A stretch of 64,000 bases of DNA from Erodium maritimum (GCA_963921825.1 OY997596.1:7259001-7323000), one strand, 5' to 3'. Numbered from the stretch's first letter, positions 36,409-48,599 are shown. Notes: a model not told the origin generated them from the letters alone. Numbers and translations are program-made.

Positions 36409-37739
36409 CAAATAATGATTGAAGAACAAAGAAAATCATAGCATAAATATTTTTACACTTTTTTTTAAACGAATATTTTTACATTTTGTACAATACAAAA
36501 AGAAAGAAATTTAAGGAGATAGAAACTTGGATTTTTTTTTTTGTGAAAGTGCAACTTGAAGGGTAAAAAACACCCTTTTTTTCCTCTGTGAAACCCTAAG
36601 CGCAACCTTGCTAAACTCATCGCCTACTTCTTCCTCTCGTCTCGGCGGTAAAGGTCGAGCTCTGACCTTGGTTGTTTCTGGCAGGAACTGTCATTGCTTC
36701 TCCCCCCCACCCCATCCTCGGTCCTCTGTCATTTCTCCCACTCTCCTCCCTTTCATCGGTTTTGTTCTCGTGCATTCTCCTACGATCGGAACTTTTTAAC
36801 GACGTGCTTTCCGGTGGCCTCGCTGGTTTGATATCTCGTCTCAAACGTAATCATCTTCTGTTCGTGGTTCGTGGATGATCGGGGTCCTGTTCTTGGCGGT
36901 TGCAGACGATTATGTTGGTGGCTTTGGCGTTTAGGAGCTCCAACGTTTCTTGCTTCGTCCATCTGCTATCCAGATCAGGCCTTTATGGTCAGAGATCAAG
37001 TCGTGTGTGGCATGAGGGTGGTTCGGGTGGTGTTCAAGGGGCGCGTGAATTGTGTCTCCTCGCTACTCCTTCGACCAAGTGACATCACTTCGCTCCACCT
37101 ATCTGGGTGATTTTTTGGTTTGGACAGATTTGAGCTAGGGGTGGGCTATCTTCGTCGGACCTCTTATACCGACATCGGCGGTCCCCTATCCGTCTATTGC
37201 GATGGTCTTCCGTCTGATTTCCTTCCTTAGCTCGGGGTAGCGATGTCTCAAGTTTGGAGTGGGCCGATATGCATTCGGTAAGGAAGCTTTGTTCTCCTTA
37301 GCTCTGGTCTTCCTTCCGTGTTAGTGAGCCGTGGTTGAAGCACACTCAAGGAGTTCGGTCCGGTTTTTGGTGTTGGCCACTTGAGTATCCAACTCTGATG
37401 TAATTTTGTTCCTCGTAGTGGTGTCGGTAGAGCCTCTCTCATTTCATCGGAGGTGACTAGTTCCATTTTTGATCGTGGGATGCGTTTCGTCATCTTCTAG
37501 AGTGCTAATCGTTGCGGAGCTGGTCCAGTCGCGTCTCGTGATTCGTTTCCTTGCCTGACGTCTCTTTTGGTAATAATTCTCTATGTTGAAGATTTGGTGT
37601 GCACGTTTTGTTGCACTTTTTGTGTGCACGTTTGTTGCACTGTAGGTGTGCACGTTTAGTTACATGATGGACACGTACTGTGTTGCGTTATTTTCTTTCA
37701 ATCAGGTGTGAGTTCTTTTTAAAAAATATTAAATCGAGG
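36409..37739. other. GC-richer unassigned repeat-like segment
   Basis: From about 36,580 the sequence changes to a leader-like composition (GTGAAACCCTAAGCGCAACC), runs to about 37,720, and holds near-repeats of GTGTGCACGTTT. It resembles LINE 5' or 3' regions elsewhere in the window, but I recognise no protein motif. Confidence 0.35.
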
Positions 37740-39240
37740 ATTTGTACTCTTAGGTACAATACTCGAGGATACAATCGGGCCCCATCCCCGAGGCAAGGCG
37801 CCCTTAGGTACAGTAATCGGGGATACAGACCCTGCTCCTAAAGGCGAGCTCCGAGTCCCCTGATTCTCCTAATCGGTTGCATATAGATTAATATTCCGAT
37901 CCTTCTAGAACTCCAAAATAGAGGAGTCTAACCGTTGGGTACCCACCATCCCCCAGTCACACTCTTGGATGACATGACCGATCAACCCACATTGAAAATT
38001 AAAGGAAGACTGCTTTGTGTAGGTGAGGGAATACGAACCGGTTCCGAAAATTCCTGAACTTCAGTAGGAGATGGCGGCGAAGGGGACGCTACACGAGATG
38101 CCAGAATCTCACTTTCACCGCTCCTCCCCTCCGCTCAGGTCCTTACCAATTAAGGGAGGTCGTGGGCGTGAACCCAGAGTTGTAGCCAATCCAGAACCGA
38201 CAGTTCCCTAGACATCGGGTCCAAATCGCCGAGGAGTAGCGGACGTCCATCGAAACACCAGTGCTCATTCCCCTGACCCAAGCACGAGACTCCTCCGACT
38301 AGAATTAGAAGCCATAGAACCCATGGCCTATGTCCTTAACCACCAAGCCCTCCGCGGATCTTCCCCATGCCTTCGTGGTGACCCGGAGTAGAATCTCCTT
38401 TTGGGGGAGGCTTTGAAGACCAAAGGTTGCCCATCATGGAAAGCTGTTGGCGTGCAACTATCGACGGGCTCATCGGGGTGTATGGTACCATGACCTCCAT
38501 CTCTTCCTCCTCCTCCAACGAACACGAGGAGAAACCGTCTTGAAGATTGGACAAGTTAGCATCAAGATAGTCCGACGGTACCACTACCCCCAAAGCAGGG
38601 TCGGCTTCTCGTGGCTTAGGTACCCGAAGTCGTCGTACCATACCCAGAGGCGGTTTAAGCAGAGACGGGATCACAATGACTCACAACGAATTAGGGACCG
38701 AAACCTCGTCGATAAACGCCTTGAATTCCTCTCTCCCGGCTTCGATCATGGGTGTTTTCCTACGAAGAAGGTCCCAAAACAATGGATGCGGCGAGATGTC
38801 GCTGGGAGCGATGGATAGTGGCAGGAAAATACTGAGACCAATGGGTGGTGGTGGAGCGGTGACGAGAGTCGCGATCGGTGGCTTGCTTGCAGAAGAAGCA
38901 ACTGATGGGTTTTTGACCGGACAACCTCTTTGTGGATTCACTTTTGGGGTAGAGAACCCTGGAGAGAAAGCAACAATAGTCGTAGATGGTGGTGGTATAT
39001 CGGTGGACGGCTGAGAAGGGATGGGTGGTGGAGAATCTTTCCCGGCTAGGGTTTGCTTTGGTCTCCTTCTTCTTCAAGCCTTTAAGTGTCGAGAACTGTA
39101 TGGTGGTAGGCGGCGATGGGACAAGACTTGCAGGGCAGACGAGTTTGTCGGTAGAGATGATAAGGAGAGAAAGCTCCATAGACATCCTAGTACTAGGGTT
39201 TTCTTGGGAAAGGTTCTCTAACAAACGAGAGAGGTCATTT
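37740..39240 (-). pseudogene. LINE ORF1 (DUF4283-type) remnant
   Basis: The minus-strand frames 38760-39224 and 38336-38674 give an N-terminal Ser/Thr-rich region, then SSCSLEEEEEMEVMVPYTP. In another frame come CFDGRPLLLGDLDP and LWVHAHDLP, typical of the DUF4283 RNA-binding part of plant LINE ORF1. Stops and frame changes are present. It is homologous to the remnant at 57490-58540 (shared SSCS..E.EEVEV.VP). Confidence 0.68.
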
Positions 39241-39489
39241 AACTCATTTGACTCTTAACAATAATAAGAACGACGTGTTTACTTGAATATAAGAGGAATG
39301 AGAAACAAATTACTTGGCACTGGTAAACTGGTTTCAAAACTAATTGAAGATCTATCTCTGTTTGTCCAATATTTATTTTCAAAAATCGATCTCTGTTTTT
39401 ACTGAGGTGGTTCCGAATATCTTATCTACGTTCCATCACATCTAGGGATGAGATCCCTAGCTGATAATCCCGAACATATTACATAACAT

Positions 39490-39990
39490 ACAATTGGGAT
39501 GGACATCAGCAACTTGGGATCGAGTTGTTAGTCACCCGTGGTGGGGGAATGGCTCGTTGGCTAGGACCACACACCTTGCAGGGACTACTCTGTCTAAGGC
39601 TCATGTCAAGAAGAGGACGTATGCAGACGAACCACGAGATGATGAAGCAAGAGCTGGGAAACGATCTTGTCAGATGCAATGATTAGTGAGCAGAGATTCA
39701 AGCATTTCAGACGGGAGGGGACCCTGAATCAAGTACATAGTCCCCTATATACTGTCGAATTACCTGTTCGATCGCACACCTCACGGCGAAAAAAGTCACC
39801 TCCATGCAAGCAAACAACGTTTGGACATTATCTTGAGCGGCTCTCCACAAATAGTTTTATCTTTCAAGTGTTATGTGTTAGGATGTCCTTTGTTTTCAAA
39901 CCGAAGTGTTATCTGTTCCTTGTTTTAGGGTCTTTCAACCAGAATCTACGGTTAGTTGTTTTCTACATTTGCTCTTTTTATTAATATTCA
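39490..39990 (+). mobile_element. LINE ORF1 C-terminus and adjoining module
   Basis: The frame starting near 39494 ends KKRTYADEPRDDEARAGKRS, a basic tail like LINE ORF1 C-termini. The following frame starts MISEQRFKHFRREGTLNQVH and is homologous to MTSEQRFNDFYREGTLIHVH at 49140. The conserved reading frame in two copies suggests a coding origin. Confidence 0.5.
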
Positions 39991-40626
39991 CATTTCGTTC
40001 AAAGAAATAAAATAAGAGTGAGACTTGTAAATTGGTTTGCTCAGCGTGTGAGTTATTGTAAACAACTTCTCGACGTTTCTTTGCTGAGAATGACTTGGAA
40101 TGAGAATGAATGGATGCGACATGAGTCCCTCTTTTCTGCTTTAGGAATGGGAATGGCCCTTACATTGCATATAGCCCAAAACACACATATCTGAGTGGAA
40201 ATCGACCAAATTCTTGTCCTTTTATAACGTGGGTTTAGATATAGGTAGGCCTCGTGAGCTGTGAATCTAAATTTGTGAAGAGAATTGGAGGTGAATTGAA
40301 TGAGAGGAAAGCAACACAGAACAGAACCTTAAATGCCCAAAACCAAACATGGTCATGGCTTGATTTCAATTAGCTAAGGTTGTTGAGTAAACACCACCAC
40401 CTATGTCCTAGAGGGGTCATATGGTGTGGGAATTGGACATATATTTATGATCATACACGCATCACATCACGTGTTCTCATTTATGTATTCACGAGTTCTT
40501 AATGTGAATGAATGATAAGTCCATTATGTATGTTAGTTTCTGCTTTGCATCTCAAGTAGTGTGAGATAAATGGAACATTTTTTTTAAAAGATATTTGATT
40601 GGTGACTTGAATTAAAAATCGTGATA
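39991..40626. other. Intergenic, nothing recognised
   Basis: Mixed-composition sequence with no motif found. Confidence 0.4.
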
Positions 40627-40634
40627 GTTTGTGA

Positions 40635-41175
40635 TAGGGCTGTCCATGGGCCGGGGTCCGGTCTCGTTGACCTTTTTGTAACTCAATCCATCCGAAAAAA
40701 TCGGATTGTTTAAATTAGAACTCATCCCCGACCCTAGGCCATTAGGTCATATAGAACCCACCCGTTCAAATTATGGGGCGGAACATTGATTCGCACCGGT
40801 CCAACCAGAATAGATTTCAAGCCTACAACTAATAGCTTCAAATTTACATCATTAACTAAACTAACACACAAATTTTCAATCTTTTTTCATTCGCCAATAA
40901 ACCATTAAGTGATCAAAGAGTGCTTAAAAACTCTAAATTTGGTCACTTCTTAACAATAAAAAATGTCATTCCCTATTGAAATTTCATCATATATTTAAAC
41001 ATCATACGGTACCGGTTGGGGCCGGGCCCCGGTAGGTTCTTTTTCTCAATCCATGCCCCGACCCAGTTGTCACCGGGGCCTCTAATTCCAATCCACTACC
41101 GCTCCCGTAGCCCATTGGGGCCAACCCAATGGGACTGGGGTGGGCCGATTTCTGGGTCTATTTTGGATAGCCCTA
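40635..41175. mobile_element. hAT-type MITE
   Basis: Terminal inverted repeats TAGGGCTGTCCA and TGGATAGCCCTA are flanked by an 8-bp duplication with one mismatch, GTTTGTGA (40627-40634) and ATTTGTGA (41176-41183). Both features are typical of hAT elements. The interior is GC-rich (GGCCGGGCCCCGG) and non-coding. Confidence 0.78.
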
Positions 41176-41429
41176 ATTTGTGACCGTAAATTATCTTTGT
41201 TCATGAAATATACTCGATCATAAGGTTTCATGGTTTTTAATTTGCGGTTACTTTTTACCAAAATACGGCATTCAATGATGGGATTAACCCTCTCTCTGTT
41301 TATAACGAACTTAACATTTAAATTAGTTTAAAATTCTAAAAAATAGTATATTTCCTTTTCAAAATTTTCTATTATTTAAAATATTAAATATTACATTTTA
41401 GATATAAATTTTTATTTTAAGAAAATTAT

Positions 41430-42368
41430 TTTGATGTTCAGAAATTTGGGGAAATTTAGTCAGTTCACTTGTTTTTCAACTTTATTATTCTGGAAAAAAG
41501 CGAGTCTCAGAGACTTCTCTTCAGGATTCAACCTTTTCTTTTCTTCTATCTCATCGTCCAGAAAACCACCGTCGCCGCTCTCCTCCATAGATTCTCTACT
41601 AAGCCCCCATCACCTCCCAAGCCGGCCACGACAAGCCTCGGACATGTTCTCCTCACGGTAAGCACGGTTCCCATGACAGGGACGATCGTTTCTGATCGAG
41701 ACACACTTATGCCATCGGGGCTCCTCCCATCGGTCCCCATGGTCCAGGCATGCCCCCACGAGCGAAGTCTGGCCTAGCCCCGACTCCGTTTTCCCCATGC
41801 ATCAACGGGAGACCCCACCTCTGACCAGGCTCCATTGCGGAGATCCAGCACCACACAGGGGTACTCTCTCTCGAGGAAGAACCGAATGACAAGGAAGAGG
41901 TGGGTTACGACTCGATCTGTCAGCTAGGGGAAGAGGAGGACAACAATGACAAAGAGGCGATGGATACCAAACAGCCCCGCTAGGATCCATGATCGGACCT
42001 CAAGTTGGGGCAATGGGGCCTGGGTGTCCTATCCTCCAAGACACGGGACATGTCTTGCTTGGTCGTCCCGGTAGGAGTTTAGAAGCAATGCAACTTTATT
42101 ACTTTTGTTCTTGTTTTAGGTTATTGGATTTAGTTTCGTATTTGTTAGTTTGGACGTTGTTTGCTTTGAGTCTGTTTGTTGGGATGGTAGAACGAGGTTT
42201 CTTTTCGTGTTTGTCTAAGATGCAAATTAGACTCTTTCTACGGGTCCATGAACGTTGGATCAGCTACGGGCCCCCCCGAACATATTCTACCGCTCATGGC
42301 CTATGGTCCTCTTGTAATTGAAGTTTGGTAGTAATGCAATCTAATCTCGTTGTCGTTTTTAAAAAAAC
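41430..42368 (+). mobile_element. LINE deletion derivative (5' part joined to 3' UTR)
   Basis: The left half resembles a leader plus ORF1 start (CCACCGTCGCCGCTCTCC, then proline-rich sequence). The right half from about 42,060 is a T/G-rich 3' UTR ending GTTGTCGTTTTT and an A run. No reverse transcriptase lies between. Ends are approximate and no duplication was found. Confidence 0.45.
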
Positions 42369-42549
42369 ACTTTTTTTTATGACGGTACTATGTAAAAACA
42401 ATACAATCACAATTTGACATAACTTTAATTTACAGAAACTTTTTTCCAAAAATCTTTTAAAGACGATCATTTTATATAAGTTAATCAATAGTCTACACTA
42501 AATTCATATCGTCATTGTATTAAAGGGTGTAAATTTTGGCATAAAATAA

Positions 42550-44290
42550 GGGTTATATTCACCTCAATACCTTAACTATAAGTTATTTTCACCTCAACGC
42601 CCTAACTTTCATTTGTGGCACCTCAATACCCTAAAATACCATTTTGTGTCACTTTAGTACCTACCGTTAGTTTCAGTCTATTTTCCATCTATTTTTCCAT
42701 TCAAACACCTAAAAGGTCCATAATACCCCTCACTAACAATCAAATTTTCAAACTCATGCCATTGAATTTCAAAAATTATTTTCATTTACTTATTTTATGA
42801 AAATCAATTTTTTATTTTATAAAAATAAGATTTTATTTTTAAAAATATTTTTTTTATTTTTAAAAATCAGTTTTTATCTTTTAAAATCAGTTTAATTATT
42901 TAAATTCAGTTTTTATTTTTATAAATTCAGTTTTTATTTCTAAAAAATCAGTTTTCTTCTTTAATTTTTTAATATAAATCTAAATTATTTTTTTATAATT
43001 TGTACTTCTTTTTATAATTATTTTTATTTAATTATTTATTATAAATCTATAATCATTTCTATAAAAATAAATTTTACTTTTTAAAATATGTTTAATTTTT
43101 TAAAATCCAGTTCTACTTTTTAGAATCAGTTTTATTTAAAAAATATATATGTTTTACTTTAAAATTTAATTTTTTTTGTTCAATTCAATTTTTTTTGTTC
43201 AATTCAATTTCTAGAATTCACTGGCACTAACGATCCTAAGTCCGAACATCACTGGCATTAAACATCACTGAACATCACAAAAATTGAACTCTTCAAATCA
43301 AGATCCGTGTCCAAATAAAGCCAAAACCTTCAAAACCCATTTAATCCATTTAAGCATCATTAATACAGTTCAAGCCATCTCCTATACAATCTCAAAACTC
43401 TTGGAAAATTGAATCTTAAAATTTTGAGATTGCTTCTCTGCTTCGTCCATCTTAAATTTTGGAACATCAATTCTCCATAAACCTTAAAAATCAACAAACA
43501 TTGTATATCCAAAACAATATAAACAAATGTTTTATGCGAAGTCAAAATCTGATAAAAAAAATTTTTAAAAAGGAAACAACATCGATTGGGGTTGTGTGGA
43601 AGGAGACTGATTAACAACTATCGTAACCCGTGAACTCAAATCAAACCCAGATTCAAAACATAGAGCTCAAAATCAAAAACAAAAATTCATAACCAATGAA
43701 CTCAAAATTGAAACCAAGATTCAGAACTCAGAACTCGAAAAGAAAAAGCATTTCGTGTATAAACCAACCCAGAACAAACAAAAAAAAAAATCAGTTCGTG
43801 TATAAACCAAGAAGTTGTCGGCCGGAGAGGAGGTCGACCAAGGAGTGTCGCCGGTCAGAAAACGAAGAGAAAAATTAGATCTGGAGCGAGAAGAAAGTCA
43901 GGCGAGAGGGGGTGGAGGAGCAAGAAAATCAGAGACCGATTCGAGCACCCCCATGGACGAACTCCGGCGAAAATGGTGGTGTTGTGGTGAGTGATGGTGG
44001 AGTGGTGGTGTTGGGGTGAGTGACTATGGTGGTGAAGGTGGAATGTGGTTTTTTTTAGTGTCAAGGAAAGGTACTAAAAGTCAAAAGGGGTAATTTGGTC
44101 ATTCTGTGAAGAAAAAAAATGGGGTCATGTGCTAGTCACATGACCCTTTTCCATCAAAAAATGGATGGAAAGTTGACGTAGGTACTAAAGTGAAAAAATG
44201 CATTCTAAGGTATTGAGGTGCCACAAACGAAAGTTAGGGTATTAAGGTGACGAAAACCTAATAGTTAAGGTATTGAAGTGAAAATAACCC
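42550..44290. mobile_element. 1.74-kb Mutator-like element, possible Pack-MULE
   Basis: The ends GGGTTATATTCACC and GTGAAAATAACCC are inverted, with long arms repeating CACCTCAATACC. A perfect 9-bp duplication ATAAAATAA flanks it (42541-42549 and 44291-44299). It belongs to the same family as 207-636 but is four times longer. The interior 43,350-44,050 has genic composition (GAGAGGAGGTCGACC, CTCCGGCG) on an otherwise AT-rich background, as if a gene leader had been captured. No transposase. Confidence 0.8.
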
Positions 44291-44299
44291 ATAAAATAA

Positions 44300-45130
44300 T
44301 GACCCATTCCAATCATTTTTTAGCGAAAGCTACTATTTTATTAATATTGAAAAAGAGTCATTAAAACATGCCCTTAAAAGGTCCCTTTCAACAAATTGTA
44401 TGGTAGATCGTCGTTGCCCCATACAACTTTTAAAATACAAGAAATGAATAAAATTTGATACTGTCGAGAACCGCTCGAGATGTTGTCTAAACGTTGCTTG
44501 ATCCTAAGAAGATGACTCTTTTCGTCGCGATGAAAGTGGTCGAATCTGATCTCAACAGTAGCAATGGGAGGATATATGTGATTCAGGATTCCCTCCTAGT
44601 AAACTCTTTGAATCTCTACTCACTAATCATTTACCTTGTAAAAAGGAAAAAAAAAACAAAATAAAGCAAACCCAAACAATTAGCTTGATCCACAATCGAG
44701 AGGGATACTGAGTAGTATGCATCGATAGAGTCCAAGGAAGTGGATGCACCAATGGAGGAGTCATGGAGGTGGAGGCCGATCAGGGATAAAGATCTGAGGC
44801 GGCGACGACAATGATATTAGAGGGATCAACCAGTGCCGAGGAGAGAAACTCGTCTGCAACCATGAGGATTGTAAGGGGGCGGTACAAGACCAGAGACACA
44901 TCGATGGTGGCGGGGGAAGGTCAGGAACGCGGCTGCTAGCGACGGCTTGATAAAAACCTTAACAAAGCTCCTCATACGGAGGAATCTTTGCTTCATGATC
45001 TTATCTTCGATTGTCTTAATTCCAATTATTTAAAGTGTATTAAATCACATCAAAAGCTCTTTTTAATACTTTATTCATTTATTAATAAAAATGTATAATT
45101 AAAATAAATAGTTAGATATGTAATATCTAA
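44300..45130. other. LINE-like debris, then AT-rich DNA
   Basis: Positions about 44,325-44,960 resemble the 3' and 5' ends of LINEs on the minus strand, without a recognisable ORF. The assignment is weak. Confidence 0.3.
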
Positions 45131-45284
45131 TAAATTATTATAATACTTAAATTTATACACATTTAAGAAAAAATGCACATTATTCGGACTATTTTTTATA
45201 TTTTTCACTTTATTCTATCTAACTAAAAAAAATAGTTTATGATACCATGAGTTGTTTTTTTTTCTCTTCATTTTATCTTTTATG
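45131..45284. repeat. Direct repeat X, left copy
   Basis: Starts TAAATTATTATAATACTTAA and ends ATCTTTTATG. It is about 95% identical to 46739-46894. Confidence 0.85.
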
Positions 45285-45589
45285 AACCAAGATGTGTGGC
45301 AGTCATAACGTATACCTTTCTATTTTGTTTTATGGGACCACATTATTTGATATAAATACATTCACTTGATTTTCATTCAGTTTAAAAATAAATGGTACAT
45401 TCAGTTTGGGAATTCCATAATTTATAATCTTTCTGGTTTTGCTTCATTTTTCCAGCAACCAAAAAAGGTACTCTTTTTTGTTCCCTAACCCACATTTCTA
45501 AAGCATTGCCTAACCACACTGAAGAATTGTTAAAACTAAAACTCATATCTGTAGTTCCATTTTCATCAGGTTTGATCTCACTGATTCTT

Positions 45590-45850
45590 GCCTGGATGTA
45601 ATATAGTGGACAACAATGTCTCTCTTAAGTAGATTTTTTTACAAGAGATACCCACATAGTCTGCTTGAGTTTATGGTAAAGCCTTATATTCTTTAAACTC
45701 AAATTTATATTAGTTGTTTCGCTTGGATGTAATATAGTGGACAACGATGTCTCTCTTGATTATATTCTTTTACAAGAAACCCCCAGATAGTCTGTTTGAG
45801 TTCGTGGAAAGAGTTAATGGTAAAGCCTTATATTCTCTAATCTCAAATTG
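45590..45850. repeat. Diverged two-copy tandem repeat, period about 132 bp
   Basis: TGGATGTAATATAGTGGACA occurs near 45593 and 45725. Each copy is followed by TGTCTCTCTT and a GTAAAGCCTTATATTCT block. Confidence 0.75.
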
Positions 45851-46463
45851 GTATTTTGTTGTTTCAAATGTGTAATTTTCTTTAATTTTGCAGTCACTTT
45901 CCGCGACTTTGTTGGCCAGCTAGAGAGGGTCTGATCTGACACTCAAATCTGACTACGGGTCCAACTCCGACAAAATATGCACCATTACATATGCCCTTAG
46001 TTTTATTGTTGATTTTACATCATCCATGTAATATTAAATTGTGTTATTGGGTATGCAGTATTGCAGTAATCAACAATCATACAACTTATGATAGAACAAC
46101 TAGATTTAGATTCTTGATATATATCCACTAAACATGGATTTTGTTATATAAACATTTGCAGTATTTACAAATGATATATCAATTAGTATTTAATTGTGTA
46201 CTGTAATCCAAAATGACGGAAAAAAAACGTAATGAATTTTTATGTTCGAGGAAGTAGAAGTCATTTTTGGAATCCTACACTTTTTAAAGTTGTAGAATAA
46301 AATCAAGAACTATCTTTAAGTTACTCTCTTTCCCTGTATTCCGTGGAAAGCGGTGGTGTTGAACTAATCAAGGTGATGATTCCACCTATATGTGTTTTGT
46401 GTTTCAAATGCTTGAATGATATGATGATCTTGAGTTGTTCTTTTTACTTCGTGACTCTTTATG

Positions 46464-46575
46464 ACTATATATTGTGTATAAGAGATTGTTTCATGGATAA
46501 TTGTATCATGTTTTTATTTATTTGTATAAGAGATTGTTTCATGAATAATTGTATCATGTTTTTATTTATTTATAT
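46464..46575. repeat. Two-copy tandem repeat of about 51 bp
   Basis: GTATAAGAGATTGTTTCATG followed by ATAATTGTATCATG occurs twice in succession. Confidence 0.85.
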
Positions 46576-46706
46576 AGAACATCATCAAAGTCTTTTATTT
46601 TGCACTATAAAAATGTTGCATTGCTTACTCTATGGTGGGTAACTTATGAGTATGGTAAATACCGCATCTAATAAATCATTTTGGTTTGTTTTTTCTATTA
46701 CAATTA

Positions 46707-46728
46707 GCACCGCGCGTTAGCGCGGTGC
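46707..46728 (+). other. Perfect 9-bp hairpin, Helitron-like 3' end candidate
   Basis: GCACCGCGC, loop GTTA, GCGCGGTGC, followed ten bases later by AAG/T. Helitrons end with a GC-rich hairpin about ten bases before CTRR and insert next to T. Here the end reads CAAG, not a canonical CTRR. Confidence 0.4.
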
Positions 46729-46738
46729 AACCACCAAG

Positions 46739-46894
46739 TAAATTATTATAATACTTAAATTTATACACATTTAAGAAAAAATGCACATTATTCGGTCTAT
46801 TTTTTATATTTTTCACTTTATTCTATCTAACTAAAAAAATATAGTTTACGATACCATGAGTTGTTGTTTTTTTCTCTTCATTTTATCTTTTATG
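46739..46894. repeat. Direct repeat X, right copy
   Basis: Begins immediately after AACCACCAAG downstream of the hairpin. It also serves as the left arm of a loose inverted repeat whose right arm (about 48361-48540) lies beyond the inserted LINE. Confidence 0.8.
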
Positions 46895-46925
46895 GTAGTT
46901 TATTTTAAGGAAATTGATCATAGTT

Positions 46926-48345
46926 TTTTTTTGAAACGGGAAGGAAGTAGTATTAATAAATCAACGTGCTTACAATGTGGGACCTAATAGTCCCGGATAC
47001 CAGTTGTTGTCCCGATCGGCCGTGGCCCATCGGGCGCACATGGTTCCATAACAATAGTCTGCTTTGTTTCGCAGATCCAAACTCAGGAACTCCTCGATCC
47101 ACTGTTTCAAACAATATAAAACTAACGGAATGAAATCTACCTAACCAAAGTCTTATTCGTCCTAAAACAATCAACCTGAAAATAGAGAAGGCCTTTGGTG
47201 CGGATTCCCCGAGACGTCCCAGCTGTAGACGTCCCGGGTTTGTGGGTATAGGTCCCTGACGGTCCTTCCCACCCCCGCTCTAGGGGATCATTCCTCTCCC
47301 GGGGGGTTGCTGTCCCCCGGGCTAGTGTCCCGTTCCTGTGCTTGGTCAGTGGAGGTTGGCTGCCCTTTAGACTCCGGTTTGTGACCCGTCTTGATCACCC
47401 TGGGTCTTGGTCCAACGGCTGTGGTGAAGCGCAGGATCCCCCGTCGAGCCAACGTGCAGTTCATCAGATCCCTCAGTCGTGAATCAGGCTTCTTCCACTT
47501 GGCCCCAATCTTCAAGCGAGATTTAGGGCTTGGGACATCCGTGCCTTGCCGTTTGGTTATTGTCGGCGACGGATGCAGCACTTTGACAGTAGTACTCCGT
47601 TGCTCCTGGTGCACACGGCTCCTGCCGGTCTCGGTCCTTCTCGGGTTGACATGGCCCGGATAATGGGGAGCCCTACCCGACTGCATCCCAAACTCCGGCT
47701 GATAATAGGGATCCCTACCCGATTGCATCCCGAACTCCGGCTAGCCATTTCCTAGTTGATAAGCCGAAAACCAGGAACAATAATGCACCGGGTCCCATGG
47801 AAAGGCCGGGTTCCCGATGCCCGCCGATGGGGGAACTAGAATCAGACCCCGAGCTAGTGTCTCCTGACGTTGGAGTGGCTGATCCCAATCCGGGAGAGGG
47901 CGGCGGTTGCCAGGATTGGCTGCAAAAGTCCAGACGGACTCCGGTGGAGGGCGTTGCCAAGGATCCCTATGCAACCACGTCGGATCGTGGTGCATGTCGT
48001 GCATGGACCATCCCCTATTGTGGAGAACCAAAATAGGGTTGGCATGATCGATCATGGTAGGGCGTGGACGACCAGACTCAAAGGGATGATCCTGAGTGAG
48101 GTGGTTCGGCAGCCATGGATTCCGGGGGGGGGGGGGGGGGGGGGGGGGTACCCTGCGCGCTGAAAGCGATGGATCGGGGGCACCATAGTGATGAGGGAGA
48201 GGGAGAGTAGCACTACGGGGAGAGGAGATAATACCAGGTAACCGGACCGTGGAGGAGGGCGACGGGCAGACGGCGGCAGCGGCGACGAAAATAGAACCCT
48301 AGAAGGGTTTTGAGAGTAACCTCTGTGAGGTTTTTTTTTATTAAT
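46926..48345 (-). mobile_element. Short LINE derivative with 16-bp target-site duplications
   Basis: The 16-bp repeat GAAATTGATCATAGTT lies at 46910-46925 and 48346-48361. On the minus strand the insert starts with a leader (CTTCTAGGGTTCTATTTTCG), continues through an ORF1-like region (47288-47728, basic and proline-rich, ending SPGDSNPPGEE), and ends CCGTTTCAAAAAAA. ORF2 is absent, so at 1.42 kb this is an internally deleted copy moved by LINE machinery. A 25-base G run lies at 48124-48148. Confidence 0.78.
48124..48148. repeat. Homopolymer of 25 G
   Basis: An uninterrupted G run within the LINE derivative. A 16-base C run lies in another LINE remnant at about 50182-50197. Confidence 0.85.
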
Positions 48346-48555
48346 GAAATTGATCATAGTTAGATAGGGTAAAGTGAAGAAGAAAAAAAACACCTTAGAG
48401 TATCGGAAACATAATTTTTTTACTTAAGTAGGATTAAGTGAAAAAAAAATATCTCTGGGTGATGCAAACATTTTTTTAACTAGGTAAGGTAAAGTGAAAA
48501 AAGGTGTAAAATTAAATACGATAATGTATAAATTTTCCTATATTTAATTATATTT

Positions 48556-48558
<3 letters not shown>

Positions 48559-48594
<36 letters not shown>
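48559..48594. repeat. AT microsatellite
   Basis: About 18 AT dinucleotides in AT-rich DNA. Confidence 0.9.

Positions 48595-48599
<5 letters not shown>

Noticed and set aside
36608-37110. Overlapping short ORFs in the GC-richer block
   Set aside because: None is longer than about 80 codons or shows a known motif, and both strands are equally open.
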